NCBI GenBank assembly: GCA_027575765.1 | Contig: JANBPT010000862.1 | Coordinates: 1 to 20,601 of the forward strand | DNA from: Tieghemiomyces parasiticus | Lineage: Eukaryota > Kickxellomycota > Dimargaritomycetes > Dimargaritales > Dimargaritaceae | Length of the DNA: 20,601 bases | Direction: 5' to 3' | Shown here: positions 1 to 9,166 of the stretch, piece after piece | How the letters are laid out: every line of letters begins with the position of its first letter | Position numbering within the stretch: position 1 is the first letter of the stretch | The notes under the pieces: model-generated | What the model saw: the letters and a program-made list of their open reading frames with translations, nothing else | The model's database searches: none | Told to the model about the DNA's origin: nothing | Translations under genes and position numbers: made by a program

Positions 1-440
1 TGAGGCTGTAAAAAGCGACCTCACCTTCCCCTTACCTCCCCCCTCCCGTTGTAATTTCTACCACCACCGGCGCACTCCCACTTTTTCTTTTTTCATTTTA
101 TCGGCACTGCCCATTAGGACCCAAACGCTTTGATTACTGAAGGGTGCTCGTCATAAAGTCAGTAAACTAGGCTCATACCAACTTGACATTCAATGTAGCT
201 TACATCCTGGCACCATCTATTTTAATCAGCACTAGGTAAAGGATGTCGACCTCGGGCCGTCGGTTTGCTTGCCTGATACCCTCATAAAATCAAGGAAGTG
301 CCGAATAGCCGCCCGAGGGGGTCGCTCATTGATAGGGCGAGCGAAGGAAGGGAAAAACACAACGGCGGGCCCAACTGGATTGGGAAACCGACGGGCCAAG
401 CATGTCACACGGCTTTACCTGGTCAAGTAACTCTTTGGGC
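1..440. other. 3' flank of the left-most gene, no gene seen
   Basis: I see no convincing coding exon or RNA gene on either strand. The stretch lies downstream of the minus-strand gene that ends at 441 and presumably contains its 3' UTR. No AATAAA is visible in its transcript orientation. A 13-base imperfect inverted repeat (arms 254-266 and 385-397, 12 of 13 positions complementary) spans the middle, with no recognisable element between the arms. Confidence 0.5.
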
Positions 441-1052
441 CTAAAAATCTTCGCCCCGAGGCGGAGCCTTGAAGTTGGGGTCGTCAAACTGCCGGGCCCA
501 CATCATGGACGGGATCCAGTGCCGTGGATAGTTCATGCGCTCCTCTTTGCCAGCGGAGAAGATCCAAAGCGCGGTAATCGAGGCGAGTAGCCCAGCGGAG
601 GCGATGGCCGTGTTGGTCTTCCAGTTGACGGGGTTGACCCACCAGCCGCCAGTGGGCGACCTTATGCGCGAAGAAAAGGGGGGGAGGGTTAAAATAAGAG
701 CGGATGTAAATGGGATGTGCGGATTAGCTGTGCTTGGATGTCGTTGGGTCTGTTGACTTGGAATGCTACCACCTTCGCTTCCCCCGCTGGTGACCGAGAA
801 AGGGAGAGCGCCGGATTTCAGTGCTCAGCGGCGCACTTACCAGACGTGTTTGGGGTAAACGAAGCGCTTTCCACCACCCTGGTTAACGTTACAAATTGGT
901 GCGGGAATGTGAGTATAAAATCAGCAACGTTGATTGTAGGTGAGAGGTGGGCCGAGTGTCCGTAATTCCATGGCGACTCCGCCGCTCGTAGTGGATGGAA
1001 CGCGCTCTTGGTGAAGGGCGTGAGGTGTTAGTATAGTAGAAACGCTTACCAT
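441..1052 (-). CDS. small single-pass membrane protein, possibly a mitochondrial complex I accessory-type subunit
   Basis: Three coding exons read on the minus strand: 1050-1052 (the ATG alone), 841-878 and 441-660, joined by introns with GTAAGC and GTAAGT donors (171 and 180 bp). The 86-residue product keeps frame through both junctions. It starts M-GGGKRF, then YPKHVWSPTGGWW at about 9-21, one hydrophobic helix at about 31-50 (TAIASAGLLASITALWIFSA), and a tail with WIPSMMWARQF near 62-72. This tryptophan-rich N-terminus, single helix and short polar tail resemble a small conserved fungal family that I associate, from memory and without certainty, with accessory subunits of respiratory complex I. 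The gene model is better supported than the function. The codon split at Trp14 (TG|G) supports the second junction. Placing the start codon next to the first donor is the least certain part. Confidence 0.6.
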
Positions 1053-2106
1053 GTTGAAATAAAAAGGTGTCAAGGAACTTCGAAGGGTAAGGGAGCTGGA
1101 CGGGTGTGGAGATTTAGGCAGATGCAGGCCTTGTGATGATGTCTAGAATTCCATATAATGGTTGAATCAAAGCAGCAATGGGTTTGAGGCCGAATATTGC
1201 GAGATTGGGCAGAGGGAGTGAGTGTACAATTGCTCATGCATGGTGTACGTGAGACCTATGCGTGAGGAGATTCACGCGATCCGAGCCCCAGCTTCCAGTG
1301 CCCAGACGACTTGGTAGATTGTGGGGGACATTGGGAGTATGCGCCAGCTTGCCACACAAGGACTCTCCCCACTCGTTCAGTTAGGCTCGGCTTTAGTCCC
1401 TTTCCAAAGGTTAAGGTAGGGAGAGTATAAACCCACCTGTATCTGCCTATCCGTTAGAAGTTAAGACAGTCATGCTTCAGGGTGCTAAAGTTAATCATAC
1501 TGGCTGAACTCAAAAGACATGCGTAGGTAGCGGAGACTTCCGTTGGTCGTGACCAAAATCAGTGCGTAGTGTGCCAATCTTTTGTATGCCCCACGAGTAC
1601 GAACCACCTGGAGCGGCAAAGCCTGGCATAGGGTGGGTTTATGGCCAATGCAAGCCTAAATTGAACTTGGGACGCCACACGTGACAAGAGTACAGCAGAG
1701 CTCCTGCCTCCGATGTGGTAAGAGCTGTGTAGCTCTCCAACTTTAGCACGAAAGAGTGTTATGACCATGCCGCCTGTTCCTCACTAAGATAATAGTCGTC
1801 GCCGAGTTTGGCGGGGTCAGCAACCAGATTAGCCCCTGCTGACTACATGCTTTCGTTCTAGTCGTCGTCCCTTCAAAAAAAAAAGTACACTTCGCGATTC
1901 GCGTCAGCCCACTGCCACTCGACCACCATTGGCATTGGCCTGTTCGATTCCGCAACTAGGTGTATCGTCTGTCCTTACGAGTTACCGATTCCCGTGCTCC
2001 TTCAGCCCGAAACGCATCTGTGACATTTCACCTTGCACCTTGTTACTGCGCATTCGTACCGGCAAACCATTCGTGGCCGATATTTGAGGAACCAGTCGCA
2101 GCTGCA
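1053..2106. other. intergenic region between divergent genes
   Basis: About 1.05 kb separates two divergent start codons, so both promoters should lie here. Reading frames on both strands are short and lack family motifs or splice-linked partners. A CACGTGAC E-box-like palindrome sits at 1678-1685 and an A-run lies near 1876-1884. I see no clear TATA box close to either start codon and no tRNA. Confidence 0.5.
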
Positions 2107-4414
2107 ATGGACAGTGAGGCCGAGTACGACTACCAGGGGATGTACGGGTGGTGCGGCGACTATGGCGACAGTAGACCCTATCCGAATCGGCAGTATATGT
2201 AAGTGCCGAGGGCGAAACAATTCTTTGGAAGCATGAAGGATGCCTGCGACATGCGTGCCCTGTACGAACCAGGAGAGGCAGAGAGAAGGAAAGAAAGTGC
2301 GAGCCAAGCGGCCAAATACAAATGTTACAGCGACCCAGTCCAAGTGTAGATGTTGATATCTAACTCATGCCTCCCCCCCACTCCTGCATCCCTCATGACA
2401 TCTCTTATATGACAGGTCCGATGAACTGGACAGCGAGGAAGAGGACGCCCTAGTCGGCCAGCTCTACCACCGCCACATCGCACCGCCCGAAACCAGCTCA
2501 CCATGTCGATCACCCAGCCCGAGCCGACCCGGAAGTAGTCCCGCAGCTACCTCTGACGATCAGCATCCACAAACCACTCGTCCAGACTCCGTAACCGATA
2601 ATGTGGAACCAGCTGCGCTACCCACTTCATTAGAACCCGTCGCTGACGAACAGGCTACGGCAGGGGGTCGATCGTCCGCCACCCATTTGAGTATGACGGT
2701 GGCCAATGCCGAGGATCATTTTATCCAGCGCTCGTTTTCCCTCGCCCAGACCACCATGGTGGACGACTTGCCGGCCAAACGGCCCCGGCTCGAGCAATTC
2801 GACCAAGATCTGTTGGGCGCGGACGAGCAGCGGGTAGGTATTGAGATTGGGCTCGGTGTCGCTCTGCCGGCCCGTCATAACGATCAAAAGCCTCTAAACA
2901 ACCCATCCATATACGCTTTACTCATCATCACAGCCGCTTTATTTGTCACCCTTCCTACTCCCACCCCGCCTTCTTATTATACACGCGGAAACCAGCCCGA
3001 TTCCCGCTACTTTATCGACGAGTCTGAGAACCAATGCCTGTTCTGCAAAAAGTTTGGTCACTTCGTACATGACTGTCCACACCAAGAGGTAAGTCGCCCC
3101 GTACGTTAGTAGAGGCCTTGAAGAGCCGTACCATGGGTGGCGAGTCCGAGCTCCGTCATCCCCTCCACCCTGCCTCATCATCAAATCCTCCTCCCCTCCC
3201 ACACACGCACTCCCTCGCCGTTATCCGTACACTTTCTCTACCAACACACTCAGGATTTCTACTACGACCGGCGTGGCATCAAGCGCTTCGACACGTCGGT
3301 ACTGCGTAAGTGCCGACGGTGTCACCAAACGGGCCATACGGCGCGGCACTGCGACGGTTCGGACGACCGTTTCACTACGGACACCACCGAACCTTGCGCC
3401 ACCTGCCAAGCTACGACGCACGAAGCCGAGAGCTGTCCCGAAGTCTGGCGCCAGTTTATCTACGTTTCCTCCGACACGCGAAACGACGATGAGCCAACCC
3501 CATCCGATGTAGCAGCTGACGGGCTACCTGACCCGCTCCGACCCTACTGCTGCGTCTGTGGCCACGAGGGCCATTTCGGCGACGACTGCTCTATGCGACA
3601 CATGTCCGGTCCATACGAGCCGCCTGCGTACCTGGAACCCACATCGTTCAGCAAGTTCGCTGCAACTCACCGCCGGCCCGTACGGGCCCCCGATCTCGAA
3701 TCTTTCCGGAATGCCGCCCGCCAGACCAAACGCGGTCAACGGCAACGCCTACAGAAGCGGCAGGAGTACCGAGCCCGTCAGCCGCCGGCGCCGAGGGGAC
3801 GTTTCGGACGTGGAGGCGAGAAGGAGGACGATGATGGAAATGGTACGCACCTTCATTTCGTGGATGCCGCACAGTCCGATCACGACGGGACCAACACCAG
3901 CGATAACTTCAATAGCGACTACGATGCCGAGGCCGCCCGAGGTTCATCCCGACATGGAAATGCGGGCCGGGGCCGAAACAGAGGTCGCCTGGCGCGCGAC
4001 GACCATAGTGCTGCCAGAGACGGTGCTGATCACAATGGTGGTGGTGGTGGTCGCCGTAATCGCCAGTCCCGAAACTACCAGGACCGTGACCAGCCATCAA
4101 CACCGTTTGAGTTCAATTTTACCAAAGCGGCCGATGACTTCCATAGGCAACGCCGTAATGACCATGGTGGCGGTCATAAGCGGTTTAATGATGACGGGAC
4201 AACTGTCACCGACCCAACGTCCGCTTCGCCGTCGAGTCGCCGTGTCCCCCCGGCGTATCAATTTAAAGGCCGGGCTGCCCAGCAAAACTTTAATAGCCAA
4301 CTACGCGTCAACCATCCGCCTCAGGATTTCGATCGGAGTTCCGCTGCCGAGGGCTCGACGTCCATTAGGGGTAGCAGTCGCCGCGGGCGGAAAGGTGGCC
4401 GACATCGGTCGTAA
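2107..4414 (+). CDS. AIR1: Air1/Air2-like CCHC zinc-knuckle RNA-binding protein (TRAMP-type, ZCCHC7-like)
   Basis: Four exons, 2107-2198, 2416-2833, 2996-3088 and 3254-4414, give a 587-residue protein. Junctions use GTAAGT/GTAGGT donors and CAG acceptors, and frame is kept throughout. Four C-X2-C-X4-H-X4-C knuckles are visible at about residues 184-197 (CLFCKKFGHFVHDC), 221-234, 249-262 and 300-313. After knuckle 3 comes the PEVWRQFIYV segment that resembles the equivalent region of Air proteins. The N-terminus is acidic (SDELDSEEEDAL). The last 250 residues are low complexity, rich in Arg, Gly, Asp and Asn, with RGR/RGG-type clusters. In known fungi Air proteins bind RNA and the poly(A) polymerase Trf4 in the nuclear TRAMP complex, which marks aberrant RNA for the exosome. 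Yeast Air1/2 have five knuckles; I find only four. Start chosen at ATG 2107, which gives the acidic N-terminus; an in-frame ATG farther upstream was not needed. Confidence 0.85.
2834..2995 (+). other. stop-free intron 2 of the Air-like gene (exitron-like)
   Basis: This 162-bp segment begins GTAGGT, carries a pyrimidine-rich tract and ends ACCAG, and both flanking exons meet in phase 0. It has no in-frame stop, so retention would add 54 residues, including a hydrophobic run (IYALLIITAALFVTL). Intron removal is preferred because it joins the acidic N-terminal region directly to the first knuckle, and the inserted sequence is unlike the rest of the protein. Confidence 0.6.
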
Positions 4415-4527
4415 ACGGATCGGTGCCATAGTCATCGAGCCAAGCCAAACACATAAAGCAAGTCAAGCTTAACTAAACGGGCTTGCGTGAACTCAATGCG
4501 TCAGTTAGCATGAATAGCTGGCTCCGT

Positions 4528-4533
4528 TTTATT
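4528..4533 (-). terminator. AATAAA polyadenylation signal of the dynein light chain gene
   Basis: On the minus strand the stop codon TGA reads straight into AATAAA, the final A of the stop being the first A of the signal. This implies a very short 3' UTR for the dynein light chain transcript. It fits the 118-bp gap to the convergent zinc-knuckle gene. Confidence 0.6.
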
Positions 4534-5502
4534 CAGTACACGCAAGCGCCGAAGACAGTGATGGCACAAATAATTTGGTCCTGGAAAGGCGGGCGGAGTC
4601 GTTATGGTAGGGATAATATATTACCGAAGCATTGGTCAGTACACTATTAGAGGGAAATTGGAGGTAATATCTGGGCTCAAAGCGTTCATCTAGAGCCTCC
4701 AGTGCCGGTCCGAGTATGACAGTAAAACGACACTTACACTGGTGAACGTGTCCTGGGCCACGTTATCCGTGGCTGGATCCCAAGAACACTTGGCAGCAAC
4801 CCTGTCAGTAGCATGTGGGGTAGGGGATAGGTTAGCAGGTGGTTGAATAGGTCGGAAAGTGGGGGGTGAGGCGCCACGTTTGTACCGGATACGGACTGGG
4901 AGTTACGCCCCTGCAGTTTAGAAAGATACACAGGCAGGCGTATTGGCCTCAACCCCATGTCTAAACCTACCGGGTACCTTCGCCCTTGTTCTCGCCGAGG
5001 TCCACCGTGACGATGTACTTAAACTGGGGGTGACCCGACTCTGTTTGGAATGGGTGGCAGCGGAGTAAGATGTCATGGATATGAGATTATGTAGGTTTTA
5101 CCACGAATGCTCGGTAACCTCCTCCCCCCTCCGTTCCTGAAGACATGATAAGGCTGGCCAATTCTAGACCCACCTTTCAGCGCTTGGGTAACCTTCTGGC
5201 CGAGTTCGTTCATCCACTGGCCGGCCTCGTCCTTATCGTACGCTTTGCCGCTCAGATACGGGTGACTGGTGCCTTGGATAAGCTTCGTTATGGCGGCCAC
5301 ATCGAATCTAGAAGATGGCGGCGTCAGAAAAGGGTTTGGGTTAAGCGCAATGAGGGTTAGCAAGACTGGGATGGAGAGAGAAAGGGTGGCGCTGTGGGCT
5401 CGGGAGGCGATAGGAAGGGAAGAGGAGGGACCTGTTCGGTATCGTGTCCCGCACTGAGTCATGGGGCTCGCTAGTCACTCACTTTTTGTCCTGATGGGTC
5501 AT
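4533..5502 (-). CDS. DYNLT1: dynein light chain, Tctex type
   Basis: Five exons on the minus strand, 5483-5502, 5174-5307, 4971-5040, 4738-4801 and 4533-4580, encode 111 residues, close to the usual 113 of Tctex1 proteins. Family hallmarks appear in order: an N-terminal helix ending AAITKLIQGTSHPYL, the NELGQKVTQALKE helix, FKYIVTVDLGENKGEGTR (the central strands), KCSWDPATDNV (compare CFWDSxTD in the family), and the closing strand IICAITVFGACVY. All junctions use GTGAGT, GTGGGT, GTAGGT and GTAAGT donors and keep frame across phases 2, 1, 2 and 0. Tctex-type light chains are homodimers in the cytoplasmic dynein motor that help link cargo to the intermediate chain. Yeast S. cerevisiae lacks a clear one, so its presence argues for a different fungal lineage. 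The gene is convergent with the zinc-knuckle gene. Confidence 0.92.
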
Positions 5503-5817
5503 TGCGGAGGATGTGTGCGACAAAGGCAAAATGAAAAGGGTCGAAATCGTGAGCGGCTGGAAAGTGAGCGAATGCTGAATCGAAGCCTGGAACGAAATAG
5601 GACTCGGGGCACGGAATGAGTAAGGCAGTAGAGGTCTAGACTAAAAACCCGACCTTGTAGTGTTCTGGCCTGTGTAAGGGTATGGCGGAGTACCGTATAG
5701 TGTGCTCTATGCTTTTGTATAGGGATTTCCATTTTATGCAATACAATAGTGGTCTTCCTGAAGCCATATTTAGGGCATGGTGCGGCCGATTTTCTAATTT
5801 GGCACTGCAATAAATGA
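5503..5817. other. promoter region of the dynein light chain gene and 3' flank of NAA40
   Basis: This 315-bp spacer follows the NAA40 stop codon and precedes the dynein light chain start, both on the minus strand. An open frame exists on the minus strand but shows no family motif, and I treat it as chance. No TATA box is obvious just upstream of 5502. No AATAAA is present in the NAA40 transcript orientation. Confidence 0.5.
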
Positions 5818-7244
5818 TTAACTTTCTGGTGGCTCCACTCTGAGCGGCTTGCTTAGGATTTCGTAGCTGGTTTGCTTGGCTGGGATCTCCTCATCGCTAT
5901 CGTAATACTGACTTGGAGACGTCTCGTCAAAGTGAAACCTGTTGCGGGCGTACGATGGTTCCCACGTGGAAATGTACAATTCACGGATTAGTTGAGGACG
6001 CGTGTGGGATACGCTTGATATTCTTCCCGCTTAGATAGCACACGACTGGTGATTGGGTATCTTCTCAAAGCAATAAAAAATCCAAACTTACCCCATTTTG
6101 GCCAAGTAGAAGCGCATTGCATCGGTATTGACTGGATTGCGAAGAGGATAAGAGAAAGATAAGGTAAGTGAGGGTCGGCATAAAATTAAGGAATCAGATT
6201 GGACGCACCGTGGCTGCTGCCGATGACTTTAACTTACTTTTTAGGCAAGTCAGAACAACTTTGTCCATGTGCCACGCACAACCGAGCCGCAGGATGCACT
6301 CGGTCAGCCAGGATCCAAGGCCACGACTGCGGGCGTGAGCTGCAACTTGGAGCTCGTAACTAGCGGATGGAGGCATGGTTCCAGGGAAGCACGTCGGCCA
6401 GGCAGTAAGGATCAAGAAGTTGCTTGGACGCATGCGTAGGTAGAGGGGCCTTAAGGGTAGATCGCCTATAGGATGTGTGCTATACTACCATACAACCCGG
6501 GGAGTCGGCACGGGAAGGCACTTACATGTACAAGACCGGGATTTCCTGTCCTGAAACGTCAGTATCCATGGTGAACCGGTAAGAGGCAAACGCCAACGGT
6601 TTCTCGGGCTGGTCGGCGGTCGCAGTGCGGTACACGACTAGAAAACGGGTCGCCGGGTCGAAAACTTCCCTGCGTTTGCTGTACTCGTGCCAGCCCCAGC
6701 CAGCCTTCTCGTAACTAAACGGATTATCGAAGTGGGTGGTAAAGCGAAGTATGGATGGAAGGGTAAGTTGTCTGGGGTATATAAGGTGCTTTAAAGATTA
6801 CATTTGTAGATCACCACCTTGCAATTTCACCGTATGGTTAGTCTACCTACCAGGCCTTGATGTTTGTCCGTAGTAGATCAAAGATCCAGGTCCGCTGGTG
6901 TTTGGAAAGATCGTTGGTGCGAAAGCTGCGCAGCGAAAAGCCTGGCATGCTAACCAGGTCGGGACGTAACTGGTCAAGCAGAGTACGGCTCGTCGCCTGG
7001 GAGTCGGCCCCGCAAAAATTCATGTGAGCGCATTGTGGTAAAGTTGGTATGAGTTTGCGAGTAGCCTTTGAAAGGTTAGCCAGTAGACGCTGGGCAAAAA
7101 CATGGTTGGCGTTTCCGAAGCTTACACCGTTCTGTAACGGAGGCTAGATTTCTTTGGGCTGCGCATACCAGCCAGGGGCAAGGTGGCACGTACCGCATTC
7201 GCCTTTTTAACCAGGGTCTCGCCTTCGGAATTACTCTGCGACAT
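5818..7244 (-). CDS. NAA40: N-alpha-acetyltransferase 40 (NatD/Nat4), histone H2A/H4 N-terminal acetyltransferase
   Basis: Six exons on the minus strand, 7194-7244, 6851-6996, 6526-6714, 6238-6359, 6092-6131 and 5818-5938, encode 222 residues. Landmarks in order: LVKKANA near the N-terminus, NIKACYEKAGWGW at about 62-74 (compare human TMYEQSEWGW), FDPATRFLVVY, PLAFASYRFTMD, VLYIYELQVAA at about 126-136, the acetyl-CoA loop RSRGLG at 139-144 (R/Q-x-x-G-x-G), KVVLTCLK, MRFYLAKMGFHFDETSPS and the closing SYEILSK. These match the NatD branch of GNAT enzymes, which acetylates the N-terminal serine of histones H4 and H2A. Exon 2 could begin 69 bases earlier, at an in-frame AAAG acceptor; the shorter version fits family spacing better. 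The start is the first ATG before LVKKANA. Confidence 0.9.
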
Positions 7245-7310
7245 TGAGCGATGGGGGAAAGGCGCGGAGAAAATGACAAGTCTGTAAATGACGTGAGGGA
7301 GTTGCGGGGC

Positions 7311-7517
7311 ATGGAAGCCTGGGATTTACCCTTGCTTTCCAACGGTGGACCTCCCCTGTCGGTTGCGCCTGGGGTCTCGCATTATGCCTCCAGCCGTCTG
7401 GATCCGCAGTTGGTACTACTAGCACTCGCAGTTATATCAGTATGGGCCTTGGGTCGACGGCCAGAGATCCCCTTGCCCGACAGCGAACAAGTTGCTGCAT
7501 ACGCTAGCAGCATTTAA
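7311..7517 (+). CDS. possible small single-pass membrane protein
   Basis: An ATG-initiated frame of 68 residues, ending TAA, contains a hydrophobic helix near residues 35-48 (LVLLALAVISVWALG) after LDPQ and a polar tail beginning RRPEIPLPDSEQ. Codon use is GC-ending and resembles that of neighbouring genes. It is divergent from NAA40, with only 66 bp between start codons, so the two 5' UTRs would have to overlap or share a bidirectional initiation zone. An in-frame ATG at 7251 would extend it by 20 charged residues. I do not recognise a family. It could also be a chance frame in GC-rich DNA or one exon of a spliced gene. Confidence 0.3.
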   Translation: MEAWDLPLLSNGGPPLSVAPGVSHYASSRLDPQLVLLALAVISVWALGRRPEIPLPDSEQVAAYASSI

Positions 7518-7534
7518 GGTGGGTGGGAGGGGGG
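7518..7534 (+). repeat. G-rich tract, quadruplex-capable, repeated at 17602
   Basis: The 17-base run GGTGGGTGGGAGGGGGG begins right after the stop codon of the 7311-7517 frame. The same 17 bases occur at 17602-17618. The four G-blocks with one-base loops are of the type that can form a G-quadruplex. Confidence 0.6.
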
Positions 7535-8129
7535 CTGACGGTTCAGCTGACCGACGCCCCTGGGATGGCGGTGAGAAAAATATATCGGGCCATCTAGCGA
7601 GTAGTCCCCTCTGTAACTGAACCGGGCCTGGACGATGGCCAACGAGCTGCACTGCCACTCTACCAGCCCCACGCATTCAATCACGCGGGGCTACCTGTTG
7701 AGTGTGCAATGGAGTCCACTCCCCCCCGGAGATGTGCAGCACCCCGGCCAATGCCAGGGCTAGGTAATACTCACCCTTTACCCACTGCCTAATTGGACCA
7801 GGGCCCTGGCGGTTGGCGTTATATCTACTCGCTTACCTGAACCTGTTGCACGTTTCCCTGGTCCCCGTATTCACCTTGTCCACTTGTTCCATACCTTGTT
7901 TCCATCTGTATCTTGCAGTTTTTACCCCTTTTAACCCATTTTTACCAAGCACAACGCTACCACTAGGCCCCCCTCTCTTTGACCTAACCCCTCCGGCCCC
8001 GAGCACCCGGTCGCCCCCCCCCGTCTTCTGCACCCCAACGCCGCTCTACACCCGCGCCTCCCTCATTGGTACCCTCTCCACCACCAGCCGTCCGCGCCAT
8101 TCTAACCCACTAACCTTCCGTCCGACGCC
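7535..8129. other. promoter and 5' flank of the TRIC gene
   Basis: No supported gene. The last 300 bases before 8130 are strongly pyrimidine-rich on the plus strand, as in many fungal 5' UTRs. An ATG-initiated frame of 43 residues at about 7635-7766 has no recognisable motif. Confidence 0.5.
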
Positions 8130-9166
8130 ATGAGCGCCTCCGTCATGTCCGAGTACCTCGCGCGTGCGGAGCAGAACTACCCGGTGTATCTGGCTGCCGA
8201 ATGGAGTCCGTCGTTCCCCGTAGCCATTGCGATGACCCTCCACGCTCTGCGTGTTAGCTACGAGGTCCGCAAGATGCTCAATTGCAGCGGCCGCCTTCCC
8301 ACCGCCCAGGAGATCTTTGCCCTGCTGACGCTGTCCTTCGGTGGCGGTATCCTGTCGGGTGAGTCTCCAGACCTGCCATGCTGAAGCAATCGAGGTTGAG
8401 GCCAACGGTGGACCCTTAGTACCCGATGCTGCAACGACCACAACCCACACATGACTAACCTTTCTTCCCACGCTTACCATCCTACTTTTACACACCACCT
8501 TTGTCAGCCCTCATGCTCGGTAAGCCGCAGCCGTGGCTGGTCAATAACGGCATGATTCCAACTTACACGCTGGTGTACCTGGCCGTGGGGTTCTGCCCGC
8601 AAGACTGGGTGTTCCGCATCCTCCGCATGCTCTCACCGGCGTCGGACGTGTTTTTAGCGGCCGTGGACGGTGCTATCCGCGGGTACGGCGTCACGGCCAC
8701 CGGCGTGGAAATGGTGCGCGGCATGGAGGGGCCCATCAGCGAGTCCCTCACGGCCATGATCATCATCGGCACCGTTCTGGGCTGCGGCGGCGGTATCATT
8801 GAGGACGTGATTCAATTCTCCAAGCGCAGCTGGAACTTCCGCACCCCGACGTTGCTGCAACGCCCCAATTTTGATATCGGTATCACGTTCTCTTCCGTCT
8901 TATTTTACATTTTCAGCACCCGGACCTGGTCCTTCGCTGTCCAGCACCCGGGCCTCATTGGCGCTGAGTGGATTGACGCCCTCATCGAGCTGCTTGTGCC
9001 CCATCTTACTCCCGAAACCGCCCGTGGCGTCTGCGGCCTGTTTTGCGCCGGCAGCCTAGCCTACAAGGCCGTGGGTGATCACGTCCGCTACAACCGTCTC
9101 ATGAGCCCTGCCATGCCGAACACCCAGGAGACGGAGGTGGTCGAGGAGACTAAGAAGGATCAGTAA
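8130..9166 (+). CDS. TRIC-family (TMEM38-like) intracellular monovalent cation channel
   Basis: Two exons, 8130-8358 and 8508-9166, joined by a 149-bp intron (GTGAGT donor, CTAAC branch site near 8455, TCAG acceptor), encode 295 residues. Hydrophobic helices alternate along the protein. The two diagnostic glycine-rich helix breaks of the TRIC fold are visible: FGGGILS at about 70-76, followed by GKPQPWLVNN at 81-90, and GCGGGIIEDVIQF at 168-180. This repeat of one three-helix unit is the family signature. The C-terminal tail is short, charged and probably cytosolic (EETKKDQ). TRIC channels form trimers in ER-type membranes and carry potassium to balance calcium release. The fungal role is less studied and is inferred here. 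The first ATG at 8130 is preceded by a pyrimidine-rich leader. Confidence 0.9.

Noticed and set aside
1935..1965. A B-box-like sequence TGTTCGATTCC suggesting a tRNA
   Set aside because: The flanking bases do not form a T stem, and there is no acceptor stem, anticodon arm or A box at the right distance.
3558..4472. A 304-codon open frame in the +1 frame of the last Air-like exon
   Set aside because: It overlaps the low-complexity Arg/Gly/Asp region whose GC-rich codons keep other frames open. The real frame carries the zinc knuckle and matches the family; the alternative has no motif.
5499..5810. A 103-codon minus-strand frame between the dynein light chain gene and NAA40
   Set aside because: It overlaps the dynein light chain start and NAA40 3' flank, lacks any motif, and has Ser/Arg repeats expected from promoter-type composition.
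8046..8498. A 150-codon antisense frame over the TRIC start and intron
   Set aside because: It crosses an intron and promoter of the clear plus-strand gene and resembles no family.
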